41,787 nucleotides of DNA, from NCBI GenBank assembly GCA_003142615.1, contig PLMW01000050.1, positions 1 to 41,787 on the forward strand. The letters are read 5' to 3'. The notes beneath the pieces were generated by a model. That model was not told the origin of the DNA. It ran no database searches and was given only the letters and a program-made list of their open reading frames with translations. Numbering within the stretch: position 1 is the stretch's first letter; every line of letters begins with the position of its first letter. The stretch comes from Opitutia bacterium (GTDB lineage: Bacteria; Verrucomicrobiota; Verrucomicrobiia; Opitutales; Opitutaceae). Made by a program: the position numbers and the translations under genes. Below are positions 17,964 to 25,012 of this stretch, in pieces.

Positions 17964-19052
17964 TTAAGTGGTTGTTCCCAAATATAGTTGTGTTGGCAAC
18001 GTGACGACTCGCCGTTCGCCCGACGCGAGAATCTCCCCTGCGGTGAAGCCGATGCGTTCATAATCAATCTTCAAGCTGGATATACGATGGTCGGCTACGA
18101 TTCCGGTACCCATGCCGGAGACCAGCCCGACGCGTTTCGGGCATTCGAGTCCGGCTTTGGCGAAGCTCTTCCAGAGGAGAAGGGCCACATTGTCCTCAAG
18201 GCAAAACACGCCGACACGTTTTGAGGACCCCTTCAGCCTGCTGAGAAACCGCTCCCTTTCTTCAGGGGTGGCGACCGAACAGATATTTTTGGGATCGATA
18301 CCTGTGCCAAGACGGGTCGCCGACATGACCGCTGCATGTTGCATCAAGTCAATCGGGACCGCGTCAGTGAATGGCATGGCCATCAAGACCTCTTCATAAC
18401 CACGAGCATAGAGGTGTCCGATAGCTAGGAGCGCACCTGCCTCAAAATCGGGTGCCACGCTAGAAATGCCGGCAATCCGCGAAGGCCGGCATACGATTGC
18501 TGCGTTAGTGAGCCGATTCGAAAACTCATCTAAGACCCCATCCAGCCAAATATCATCTAACAGGATGCCGGCGAATTGGCCATCGTGGTTTCGAAAAAAC
18601 TCTGCCAACGACTCTCGCTGCTCGGCTGCACTGGCATGGACGGGAGGATGCGCGATATCAGTGTGGCGCACTAGCGTTTCATCGTGCACGAACAACATCG
18701 CCGCCCTATTGCTTCCGAACGCCTGGCTAAAACCATTCATAATCCCTTGATAGATGCGGCTCCAGTTCTGCAGTTTGCGAAGCAGGCATGCATAGGGCTT
18801 GTGGCGCTCGTAAAGCTTGCGGCTTTCATTGAGATAATAACGGCCGTTCTCCCGACGCCAGATCGTCTTCTCCTCACTTAGCCGCTTCAATAGGCGGCAG
18901 ACACTGGCATTGGAAATTCGGTAGCGCTCGCCGAACTCACGAGTGGTCGGCAGCGGTACACGCGCATTCCACAACTGTGATGAGGCTACGCGGCGCACCT
19001 CTTGTTCCAGGTCTTCGATTCCTTTGCCGGGCGGGAATGCTTTGTTGGGCAT
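17964..19052 (-). CDS. GntR/LacI hybrid transcription regulator (AraR-like architecture)
   Basis: A 362-residue regulator with an N-terminal GntR-type winged helix (about residues 10-75: VPLPTTREFGERYRIS, then NASVCRLLKRLSEE) joined to a LacI/periplasmic-binding-like effector domain (ISSVAPDFEAGALLAIGHLY, RVGVFCLEDNVALLLWKSF, VGLVSGMGTGI). This layout occurs in AraR of Bacillus, where a sugar releases the repressor. The start MPNKAFPPGKG at 19052 is chosen because the upstream extension lacks domain features. A perfect GTTGCGCAAC lies 78 bases upstream, and similar palindromes occur at the divergent receptor/kinase promoter, so it probably controls the sugar locus and itself. Confidence 0.85.
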   Translation of the reverse strand: MPNKAFPPGKGIEDLEQEVRRVASSQLWNARVPLPTTREFGERYRISNASVCRLLKRLSEEKTIWRRENGRYYLNESRKLYERHKPYACLLRKLQNWSRIYQGIMNGFSQAFGSNRAAMLFVHDETLVRHTDIAHPPVHASAAEQRESLAEFFRNHDGQFAGILLDDIWLDGVLDEFSNRLTNAAIVCRPSRIAGISSVAPDFEAGALLAIGHLYARGYEEVLMAMPFTDAVPIDLMQHAAVMSATRLGTGIDPKNICSVATPEERERFLSRLKGSSKRVGVFCLEDNVALLLWKSFAKAGLECPKRVGLVSGMGTGIVADHRISSLKIDYERIGFTAGEILASGERRVVTLPTQLYLGTTT

Positions 19053-19129
19053 AGTAGTCGTAACGTGTTTTCTCCGTAGGATACCACGGTTTATGGTCTT
19101 GTCGAATGTGGTTTTAACGACTAATACTC

Positions 19130-19139
19130 GTTGCGCAAC
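19130..19139. promoter_or_regulatory. Perfect palindromic operator-like site GTTGCGCAAC
   Basis: It lies between the divergent GntR/LacI (leftward) and MarR (rightward) genes. Half-sites of the same pattern flank it: GTTAC at 19150-19154 and CGTAAC at 19059-19064. It fits the GTTRCGYAAC consensus also found at 4299-4308. Confidence 0.5.
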
Positions 19140-19261
19140 ATTAATGTTTGTTACAAATCGATGTCCATCGCGATACCTCTTCCGGATAGGCGTCACTCTG
19201 CCGCGATCCTCGCAGCGGTTCCTCTGCCATGGGACGAAGACACTGTGGTATTCATCTGTAC

Positions 19262-19762
19262 ATGATCGCCACCGCACCCAACTCCGAGGATCGCTTGGAT
19301 TTTTTGCTCAAGAACTTGAGCCATCTGCTGCGCCGCGAGTTCGAGCAGCGGATACAGCAGAAGGGTTTTGGCCTCACGCGCGCCCAGTGGATCATCCTCT
19401 ACCAAGTGTCGTTGCTGGAGGGCTGCCTCCAGTGTGAGCTGGCTGAATCCTTACAGTCCGATACGGCTACGGTCGGTCGCCAGATCAAACGGTTGGTGGC
19501 GGCGGGCTGGCTAGAACGTCGGGACGATCCCCGGGATGGACGTGTGCACCAGCTGTACATACGACCTCAGGCGCGGAATGTGCTTGTGCAACTGCGGCGA
19601 CTGATAGCGCAGCTTTGTGAGGAATGTTTCACGGGAATTCCTCTGGAGCGGCGCGAGGTGTTGTTCGACGGCCTACTAATCATAAGAAAAAACCTTCTCG
19701 CCTGTTGGGTCCGGACTGAGGGTCGTCTCGCAGCGCCACGCATGCCAACATCGCGCAACTGA
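19262..19762 (+). CDS. MarR family transcription regulator
   Basis: A 166-residue protein starting MIATAPNSEDRL with the MarR winged helix: GLTRAQWIILYQV (helix 2), CELAESLQSDTATVGRQIKRL (recognition helix region), and the wing GWLERRDDPRDGRVHQLYI with the DxRxxR-type signature of the family. The C-terminal helix would dimerise. The ATG at 19262 is preferred over an upstream in-frame Met at 19229, since it gives the usual short leader. It is divergent from the GntR/LacI gene. The effector and target are unknown. No efflux pump follows; the next 849 bases lack a recognisable gene. Confidence 0.88.
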   Translation: MIATAPNSEDRLDFLLKNLSHLLRREFEQRIQQKGFGLTRAQWIILYQVSLLEGCLQCELAESLQSDTATVGRQIKRLVAAGWLERRDDPRDGRVHQLYIRPQARNVLVQLRRLIAQLCEECFTGIPLERREVLFDGLLIIRKNLLACWVRTEGRLAAPRMPTSRN

Positions 19763-20611
19763 CGGCAAAGGAGTTGACGAGCAAGCTCTTCGAGGACAGG
19801 GCGATGGGCAACGGAGGCGCCCTCTATTGGGGATTCGAGCAACACCTTTTCTGGAACATCAACGTTGATGTCTTCTGATCGAACTCATGTGGGTTTCGGG
19901 TTCCGGGCTTGGTCCCCACAGGATTCTGCTTCGGTGGAGCCAGAGATGGACGCGACAGCCGACTGACGTGACTCGTCTTTTTCGGGCCGACATTGATCAG
20001 GCGCTGCGTCAGGCCGCCAGCTGAGGATCGCCGCCGCAGCGCAAACAAACAGATTGTAGTGTTGGCCTCCTCGGGAAATCCGGGGAGGCCATCATGCCCC
20101 TGCAGGGGCTGTTTCAGCCGGGTTATAACGTCCGGCATCTTTCTCACATTTTGTAGAGGTTGGCGGGGGGCGGGTTAACCGCTAACTCGAACCACCAGCC
20201 GGCATGTCCGATGGGATCGTAGCTCCGACTATCGCGGGAAGTCCTGCGCCCGGCCTTATCGATCAGTTGTCATCACGACAATGGCGGCGCTCTCCCAAGG
20301 GAATCCGACTTTTTCGCGGGCGTCAGTGACGGCGACCGCCCCGGCCGGTTTGACGCCAGAGGGAAAACGCTAAGCCCGGGCGGAGTGGGGGCACATGCTC
20401 CGTTTTGTAGGCAACGGACGCGGGCCGTGGGGTAGGAGGCGTCTAGTCCTGCAAGCAGTCAGCAAATAGTTAGCTGCGTTACTAATATCTAGACTGTCCT
20501 TGCGTTGGGCGGCGTGGGCCAAAGCATGACAGAGAGTTTTTCGAGTTGTAGAGTCATTGTGGTTTGGTATACGCCTTATTGTGGCGTCATGTGTTGCGCA
20601 CCGTCTCCCCC
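19763..20611. other. 849-base stretch without a recognisable gene; strong hairpins and short open-frame scraps
   Basis: No ORF here shows family features. A short open frame overlapping the MarR end (about 19740-19879, ...LTAKELTSKLFEDRAMGNGG) may be a remnant of something larger. Two tight structures lie at 20064-20108. The last 150 bases are AT-richer and should carry the kinase promoter, but I cannot place boxes with confidence. The composition suggests decayed mobile DNA between the sugar locus and the kinase/nuclease module. Confidence 0.5.
20064..20108. other. Two adjacent strong hairpins/palindromes
   Basis: An 11-base stem (20064-20074 with 20080-20090, one T/G pair) closes a GAAAT loop. 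Six bases later CCCCTGCAGGGG (20097-20108) is a perfect palindrome. No T-run follows, so they are not a standard terminator. They could be a structured RNA, an attC- or REP-like element, or a protein site. Confidence 0.35.
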
Positions 20612-21535
20612 ATGCTTTCTGATACTCCTGCTCTACGGAGTCTTTTGCTCAACCTGCTTCCCGGTTTAACGATCTCCGCAACGCCGAGACCATCGGGGCA
20701 ACGCGTGGTTTTCTTCTGCCGCTTTGAGCCGAGGGCCGTGGGCAAGACAGAGCCGCGCCAGCGTGCCACTTGGGGAGAGGTGGTGCTCAAGGCCAGTGAA
20801 GGCATCCATCCCGCCCAGATCGCGTACCTGCAAAAAGAAATCGACATTCTTAACTCTCTCCACTCCAAACACTATCCCAAGCTACACTGGAACGAGACCT
20901 TCACTGAAGACCCGACGACTGGGGACAAACTCCCGCACCGGTTGTTTGTTACTATCGAGGAAAGGATCGCTGCAGAGCCTTTGAGCGCCTTGACTGCGCG
21001 GTACTGTACCGAGGCAAACGTGCTGAAACTCTTGGACGGCCTAGTGGATGCTCTGATGCCGTTGTGGAATCATCCGCAACGTCTCGTACACAGAGACATT
21101 AAACCCGACAATATTCTGATCCGCTCGGACGGGACTGTGGCCATCATTGATCTAGGGATTCTGCGTGAGGAAGGCTCTCCTGGGCTGACAGCCACCGGTC
21201 ACCCCTTCGGTCCGTGCACGCCGCTCTACGCCAGCCCAGAGCAGGCAAGGAACGACAAACGTAATATCAGCTTCAAGAGTGATTTCTTCTCAATTGGCGT
21301 TGTCGCCTATGAACTCATCGCCGGTGAGCATCCATTTGGCGCGTTGACTGACCCAGTCATAGATATCCTCGATCGAGTGCAGATTCACACTCCTGCGACC
21401 CTTGCTGAGCGCAAGGTCGCGTCAAAAGCTTTTTCTGCCTTCGTCGCAAAGCTCATGGAGAAGTATCCATATCGGCGCCATCGGACCCCAGCGCAGCTAC
21501 AAGAAGATCTCTGCTCACTTCAACATCCATCATGA
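20612..21535 (+). CDS. Ser/Thr protein kinase (Hanks type), soluble
   Basis: A 307-residue kinase domain with no membrane segment. K60 in VVLKAS is the beta-3 lysine and E76 in YLQKEIDIL its helix-C partner. HRDIKPDN (160-167) is the catalytic loop. D180-L181-G182 replaces DFG, YASPEQ replaces APE, and SDFFSIGVVAYELIAGEHPFG follows. The glycine-rich loop is weak (PRPSGQRVVFF). Bacterial PASTA or sensor extensions are absent. The start MLSDTPALRS at 20612 is chosen over an upstream TTG. The stop overlaps the next start (ATGA, 21532-21535), so the kinase and the following unknown protein are translationally coupled and likely act together. Confidence 0.88.
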   Translation: MLSDTPALRSLLLNLLPGLTISATPRPSGQRVVFFCRFEPRAVGKTEPRQRATWGEVVLKASEGIHPAQIAYLQKEIDILNSLHSKHYPKLHWNETFTEDPTTGDKLPHRLFVTIEERIAAEPLSALTARYCTEANVLKLLDGLVDALMPLWNHPQRLVHRDIKPDNILIRSDGTVAIIDLGILREEGSPGLTATGHPFGPCTPLYASPEQARNDKRNISFKSDFFSIGVVAYELIAGEHPFGALTDPVIDILDRVQIHTPATLAERKVASKAFSAFVAKLMEKYPYRRHRTPAQLQEDLCSLQHPS

Positions 21536-22710
21536 AACTTCTACATCAATGCGGCCATTGCACAACATGGAACCTTGCAGCGTTTGACCAGGACGATTGC
21601 GGTGATGGTTTGATCTTCAGCCCGGTGCATGAAAGCCGCGCTAGACTCGAAGCATTGCCGCCGGAGATGCGAAAAGTCTCCTTTTTTGATCCGCAGTATT
21701 ATCTGCCAAATTCGCAGAAGAGCAAATTGCATTCATATGACTTCTTTCCTGAGGTAATCGCCGCCGGTTTTTCGACCGCAGATTATTATCTCGTTGCGCT
21801 AAAATCGGCCCGCCTATGCATCGAATTCCAGGTTGAACAGGAGTATGATCGCGTCGTGATTCCGGCGCGCTATTTCAGTCAAATGGACCCGGATTATACT
21901 GAGAAGCAGGCAGCTTATACTGTGTTGCCGTTTTTGAAGGAGGCCGGTCGGCAAAAGGTGAAGAAACCCATTTATCTCACCCTGCCTCTGACCTCCCACA
22001 TGATCGAAAATGCGACCTACCGCACCACCATTCTGAACTGGGTAACGAGCTTCCCAGAAATCGCGGGAATTTATCTAATCCCGGATTACGCTCGCCCGAC
22101 CAAGCAGGTGCTTTCTAAGTCTTTCTTGGACGAAATGCTTAAGCTCTTAACGGAGGTTCAGGAGGTTGGCCTGAAAGTGACCGTAGGCTATTCCAACACA
22201 GAGAGCCTGCTTTATCTTCTGACCGGCGATATCGACATAACAATGGGTGCCTTCGAAAACACCCGCATGTTTTCTTTAGATAAGTTTGTGGAGAGTGATG
22301 AAGATCGACGTGGACCCAAGTCTCGCATTTATCTCCCAGGGCTGTTGAACTGGATCCAATTCAACGAGGCCAAAAGCCTGCAAAGTGCGGACGCTAAACT
22401 GTGGGCCAAGGTGTACAGGCCTACCCGGTTTGGCGATGCCGCGCTCAAACAGGCGATGGAACCGACATTCAATCAACCGGTGCTATATCGGCACTATTTC
22501 ATCGCCTTTGCCGAACAGGTTGCGGCGCTGAAGAAGCTGACACGCTTAGATCGTTATAACACGATCCGTAGTTGGCTTAAGAACGCCATCTCCCTTAACG
22601 AGGCCATTTCTGATATTCCGATTGATTTCGAGCGGCACGGTCGTGGCGACCACCTCCAGCAGTGGTTGCATGTCGTCAATCGCTACTATACCGGTCACCT
22701 AAAATCGTAA
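21532..22710 (+). CDS. Unknown protein coupled to the Ser/Thr kinase; TIM-barrel-like strand pattern
   Basis: I do not recognise this 392-residue family. It begins MKLLHQCGHCTTWN, with a CxxC that could bind metal or be redox active. About eight short hydrophobic strands alternate with helices: DGLIFSPV, KVSFFDPQYYLP (49-59), RLCIEFQ, RVVIPARY (107-114), PIYLTLPL (146-153), AGIYLIPDY (178-186), KVTVGYSN (215-222) and IDITMGAF. This order resembles a TIM barrel (inference), such as tRNA-guanine transglycosylase relatives, but no family motif is certain. A helical region follows (about 300-392). There is no signal peptide or membrane segment. It overlaps the kinase by four bases, and its 3' end overlaps the convergent nuclease-like gene by 12 bases. 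Confidence 0.75.
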   Translation: MKLLHQCGHCTTWNLAAFDQDDCGDGLIFSPVHESRARLEALPPEMRKVSFFDPQYYLPNSQKSKLHSYDFFPEVIAAGFSTADYYLVALKSARLCIEFQVEQEYDRVVIPARYFSQMDPDYTEKQAAYTVLPFLKEAGRQKVKKPIYLTLPLTSHMIENATYRTTILNWVTSFPEIAGIYLIPDYARPTKQVLSKSFLDEMLKLLTEVQEVGLKVTVGYSNTESLLYLLTGDIDITMGAFENTRMFSLDKFVESDEDRRGPKSRIYLPGLLNWIQFNEAKSLQSADAKLWAKVYRPTRFGDAALKQAMEPTFNQPVLYRHYFIAFAEQVAALKKLTRLDRYNTIRSWLKNAISLNEAISDIPIDFERHGRGDHLQQWLHVVNRYYTGHLKS

Positions 22711-23424
22711 CTGTCTCCCAAGCTCGGCATTGGCGTGCCAGTACCGAAGGCTGGATCTAGGTACACGCTTCGCTGGCGCGAACCAAATCCGTGGTCGGCC
22801 GCCAGGAACCAATGTGATCAATCCCACATTGAGGCGCTTGAACTGACTTAAGTTTTTGATGCTTGAGGCAGATCGGGTAGCGTCCAAGAGCACCCAAGAT
22901 TGGTGGGCATAGTCCAAATGGCGATAAGCCTGCGCGAGAGCGCGGTGCCATTCACCCAGTTTGGCCTCTATGGCTACGATCTCCTTTACGAGGGGAATCG
23001 GCTGCTTGCGTTTAATCCAGAGGTCCCGTTTTTTCCCGCGAGCGCAATAGCCGAGTTCCGAAAAACGTCGAAGGATCGCGAGCGTCGTATTGCGCTTCGT
23101 CCCGGTCAATTCTTCGAGAAAGGAGGTCGAGAAATGTCGGCGGTAGGGAATTTGACGGAGCGCGTATGCCCAGCGGGGCAGGATCTTCCCCAACGTGACA
23201 TTTGAACGCCATTTGCGGCGCAAACGCACTTGAACGATGTCCGCGATACCGTTGGTAGAATCGAATTCCGTTCGTAAGAGGCGAGTGTCTGTAGAATGGG
23301 AAATGCGAACACACCCGAGATAGTGGGCGACCAATGCTCTCTCGGATCTAAAGCCACGTTTGTGGGGACCGGTGGAGCCAGACGCAGCGTGAGGTCTTTT
23401 GGGCCAGGGCATATAATGGTTCAT
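22699..23424 (-). CDS. PD-(D/E)XK nuclease-like protein with internal winged helix
   Basis: A 241-residue protein of nuclease-like design. E53 (RTEFD) and D62 (GIADIV) come first. A winged-helix-like segment follows (about 95-135: FLEELTGTKRNTTLAILRRF, then SELGYCARG). Next is AIEAKLGEWHRALAQAYRHL, giving E153-x-K155 and Q165, the E-D-ExK-Q series of PD-(D/E)XK enzymes. SWVLLD is the next core strand. The helix inserted between the metal-binding strands suggests DNA binding. The start is uncertain: 23424 is used, and 23448 or 23412 are alternatives. It converges on the kinase operon with a 12-base overlap at the 3' ends. Function is inferred from motifs; no homologue search was possible. Confidence 0.68.
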   Translation of the reverse strand: MNHYMPWPKRPHAASGSTGPHKRGFRSERALVAHYLGCVRISHSTDTRLLRTEFDSTNGIADIVQVRLRRKWRSNVTLGKILPRWAYALRQIPYRRHFSTSFLEELTGTKRNTTLAILRRFSELGYCARGKKRDLWIKRKQPIPLVKEIVAIEAKLGEWHRALAQAYRHLDYAHQSWVLLDATRSASSIKNLSQFKRLNVGLITLVPGGRPRIWFAPAKRVPRSSLRYWHANAELGRQLRF

Positions 23425-23609
23425 TTCGTAACAGTGCGGCACTGACATCAAGCGAAAGTGTATGCCGACGCTTGCCGGATGACGCCTAAACGCTGAAGAG
23501 AGCCCCAAAGGGGTCGTACCGCGAGAGAGCATTGACTGCGCGGCTAACGAGTTGGACGACTCGTCAGCCGAATTCGGAACACAGAGATTTCGGCGCTAAC
23601 TTCTCTGCT

Positions 23610-23832
23610 ATGGCAGGCCGACGTCCCTTTTCCCACGACGAAGAGCGCAGGCTCCTACGCGTCGTCCGCAACCTGAAGCCGCGTGACCGGGCCCTGATCA
23701 AGGGCGCAATGGTTCACCGGGTTCCGAATCCACGAGGTCTTGGCGCTCACGATGGGCCATGTTTTGCGTGATAACCAGATCCTTCCGAGGATCGGCGTCG
23801 CCCCGCGCCATCTCAAAGGCGGCTACCCGACA
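23610..23832 (+). pseudogene. Tyrosine recombinase (integrase) remnant with +1 frameshift
   Basis: MAGRRPFSHDEERRLLRVVR starts as the catalytic domain of a phage/plasmid-type tyrosine recombinase, continues to RDRALIK, then shifts by one base near 23702 (an extra G in GGG). The next frame gives AQWFTGFRIHEVLALTMGHV, where FR is the first catalytic Arg, then RHLKGGY. The remaining catalytic residues (His, second Arg, Tyr) are not found downstream. It lies 300 bases from the tRNA-derived repeat, the usual place for an island integrase, so it is probably the dead integrase of the island. Confidence 0.68.
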
Positions 23833-23946
23833 GGGATGTCCGCAGGGGCCTGGGCGATGGCTTTGGATGGTATTGACGCAGCTCGCGGCGGGGCATGCGG
23901 CCCCAGTCTCGCTGCGCTGCGCCAGGTCACAGAAATCGGCGCTCTT

Positions 23947-24177
23947 TCACTGGCCATTTCCTTTTGCCGCCTCCTGCACCAACCGGAGAATCGACGCCTT
24001 AACCCGCGCAGACAGTCCGTCCCACTTTGCGAGGACTTGGAGGACGTCCGGCTCCAAACTTTGTGTGCCTCTTTGTATGTTCTCCCCCAATGCCCTGAGT
24101 TCAATCAATTGAGCTTTGATGGCTTCCAAATTCGCGACTAAGAGTTCGAACCTCTTCGCCCGCTCCATTTCCGCCAA
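23947..24177 (-). CDS. Small hypothetical protein overlapping the tRNA-derived site
   Basis: A 76-residue reading frame. Its first 12 or so codons are the reverse complement of the tRNA 3' end, so the start may be anywhere up to residue 12. The rest is helical with heptad-like spacing (NLEAIKAQLIELRALGENIQ) and ends VLAKWDGLSARVKASILRLV, a pattern I associate with small proteins beside integrases. It may be a real accessory gene or a chance frame; confidence is low. The rest of the 23833-24139 interval shows no other gene. Confidence 0.35.
   Translation of the reverse strand: MAEMERAKRFELLVANLEAIKAQLIELRALGENIQRGTQSLEPDVLQVLAKWDGLSARVKASILRLVQEAAKGNGQ
24140..24167 (+). repeat. tRNA 3'-end fragment: probable island attachment site (att)
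   Basis: AAGAG-TTCGAAC-CTCTT (24140-24156) is a perfect T-arm with the conserved loop. It is followed by seven acceptor bases CGCCCGC, discriminator T and CCA (24165-24167). The matching 5' acceptor (GCGGGCG), D-arm and anticodon arm are not found in the 76 bases upstream, so this is not a complete tRNA. A native-looking terminator follows at 24185. Integration at the 3' end of a tRNA gene leaves exactly this: a 3' duplicate beside the original terminator, with the intact tRNA at the other end of the element. Confidence 0.72.
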
Positions 24178-24184
24178 GACTCTG

Positions 24185-24209
24185 GCCGCCGGAACCCGGC
24201 GGCTTTTTT
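24185..24209 (+). terminator. Rho-independent terminator, probably of the original tRNA gene
   Basis: GCCGCCGG-AAC-CCGGCGGC (perfect 8-base stem) is followed by six T. It lies 18 bases after the tRNA CCA end and ahead of the core genes. Confidence 0.8.
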
Positions 24210-24237
24210 GTTGGCCGGAGGCCGCAGACCGTTATGA

Positions 24238-24927
24238 GTGACGGCGTTGAAAGCCGCCGATTTCTTCACGCTGCCGCCGTCGCTTGCCGCTTTCGCGGCG
24301 CATTTCCCCGCCGAGGTGCCGCCGTGGGAATGGCTCCTGCGCATCGGCCCGGCCCTGGAGGCATTCCCGTTTAATACACCGCTGCCGCCGCTGCCGTCCG
24401 GCGTGCATGCCGAGGGTCCGCTCTGGATCCACCCGACGGTGAAGCTGCCGCCCTACGCCACCCTCATCGGACCGGCCTACCTCGGGGCCAACACCGAGAT
24501 CCGGCCGGGCGCCTGGGTGCGCGGCAACGTCATCGTCGGCGAGGGCTGCGTGCTCGGCAACGCCTGCGAGTACAAAAACTGCCTGCTCATGGACGGCGTG
24601 GCGACGCCGCACTACAACTACGTGGGCGACTCGATCCTCGGCAATGGGGCGCATCTCGGCGCCGGGGCCATTTGTTCAAACTATCGTCTCGACCATCGCG
24701 ACGTGCTGGTGCGCGAAGGCGACACCGTGCACACAACGGGCCTGCGCAAATTCGGCGCGATCCTCGGGGACGGCGCGGAGGTTGGCTGCAACGCCGTGCT
24801 CAATCCGGGCACCCTGCTCGGCAAACGCGCGCTCGTCATGCCGGCCATCGCTTTCGGCGGGTACCTGCCGGCCGGGCGCATCGGCCGGGTGCGCTACACC
24901 GTGGTCGACGAGGCGCGACGGGATTAA
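24238..24927 (+). CDS. Left-handed beta-helix (hexapeptide) sugar-nucleotide acyltransferase-like protein
   Basis: A 229-residue protein whose residues 65-190 show hexapeptide-repeat spacing: IHPTVKLPPYATLIGPAYLG, ANTEIRPGAWVRGNVIVGEG, CVLGNACEYKNCLLMDG and GDSILGNGAHLGAGAICSN. It resembles the C-terminal acetyltransferase half of GlmU and related UDP-GlcNAc-handling proteins, without the N-terminal pyrophosphorylase domain, so it may N- or O-acylate a sugar nucleotide; the substrate is not readable. The start is the GTG at 24238; GGAGG lies about 17 bases upstream. It is the first gene of the GC-rich core side, 85 bases ahead of trpS and probably co-transcribed with it. Confidence 0.8.
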   Translation: MTALKAADFFTLPPSLAAFAAHFPAEVPPWEWLLRIGPALEAFPFNTPLPPLPSGVHAEGPLWIHPTVKLPPYATLIGPAYLGANTEIRPGAWVRGNVIVGEGCVLGNACEYKNCLLMDGVATPHYNYVGDSILGNGAHLGAGAICSNYRLDHRDVLVREGDTVHTTGLRKFGAILGDGAEVGCNAVLNPGTLLGKRALVMPAIAFGGYLPAGRIGRVRYTVVDEARRD

Positions 24928-25012
24928 AAACTTGCCCGTGCCGCCGCTCTGACTCTTGCTCGGTTTTTCCCGCGAAAACCGCGCGGAAGCGACCACGAGC
25001 CAGCGCAAGACC

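Noticed and set aside
19824-20147. A 107-residue leftward frame in the 19.8-20.6 kb gap
   Set aside because: No domain, signal or repeat pattern, and it spans the strong hairpin; it looks like a chance frame.
24090-24167. A complete tRNA gene ending at CCA 24167
   Set aside because: The T-arm and acceptor 3' strand are perfect, but no GCGGGCG 5' strand, D-arm or anticodon arm can be found at the right distance upstream.
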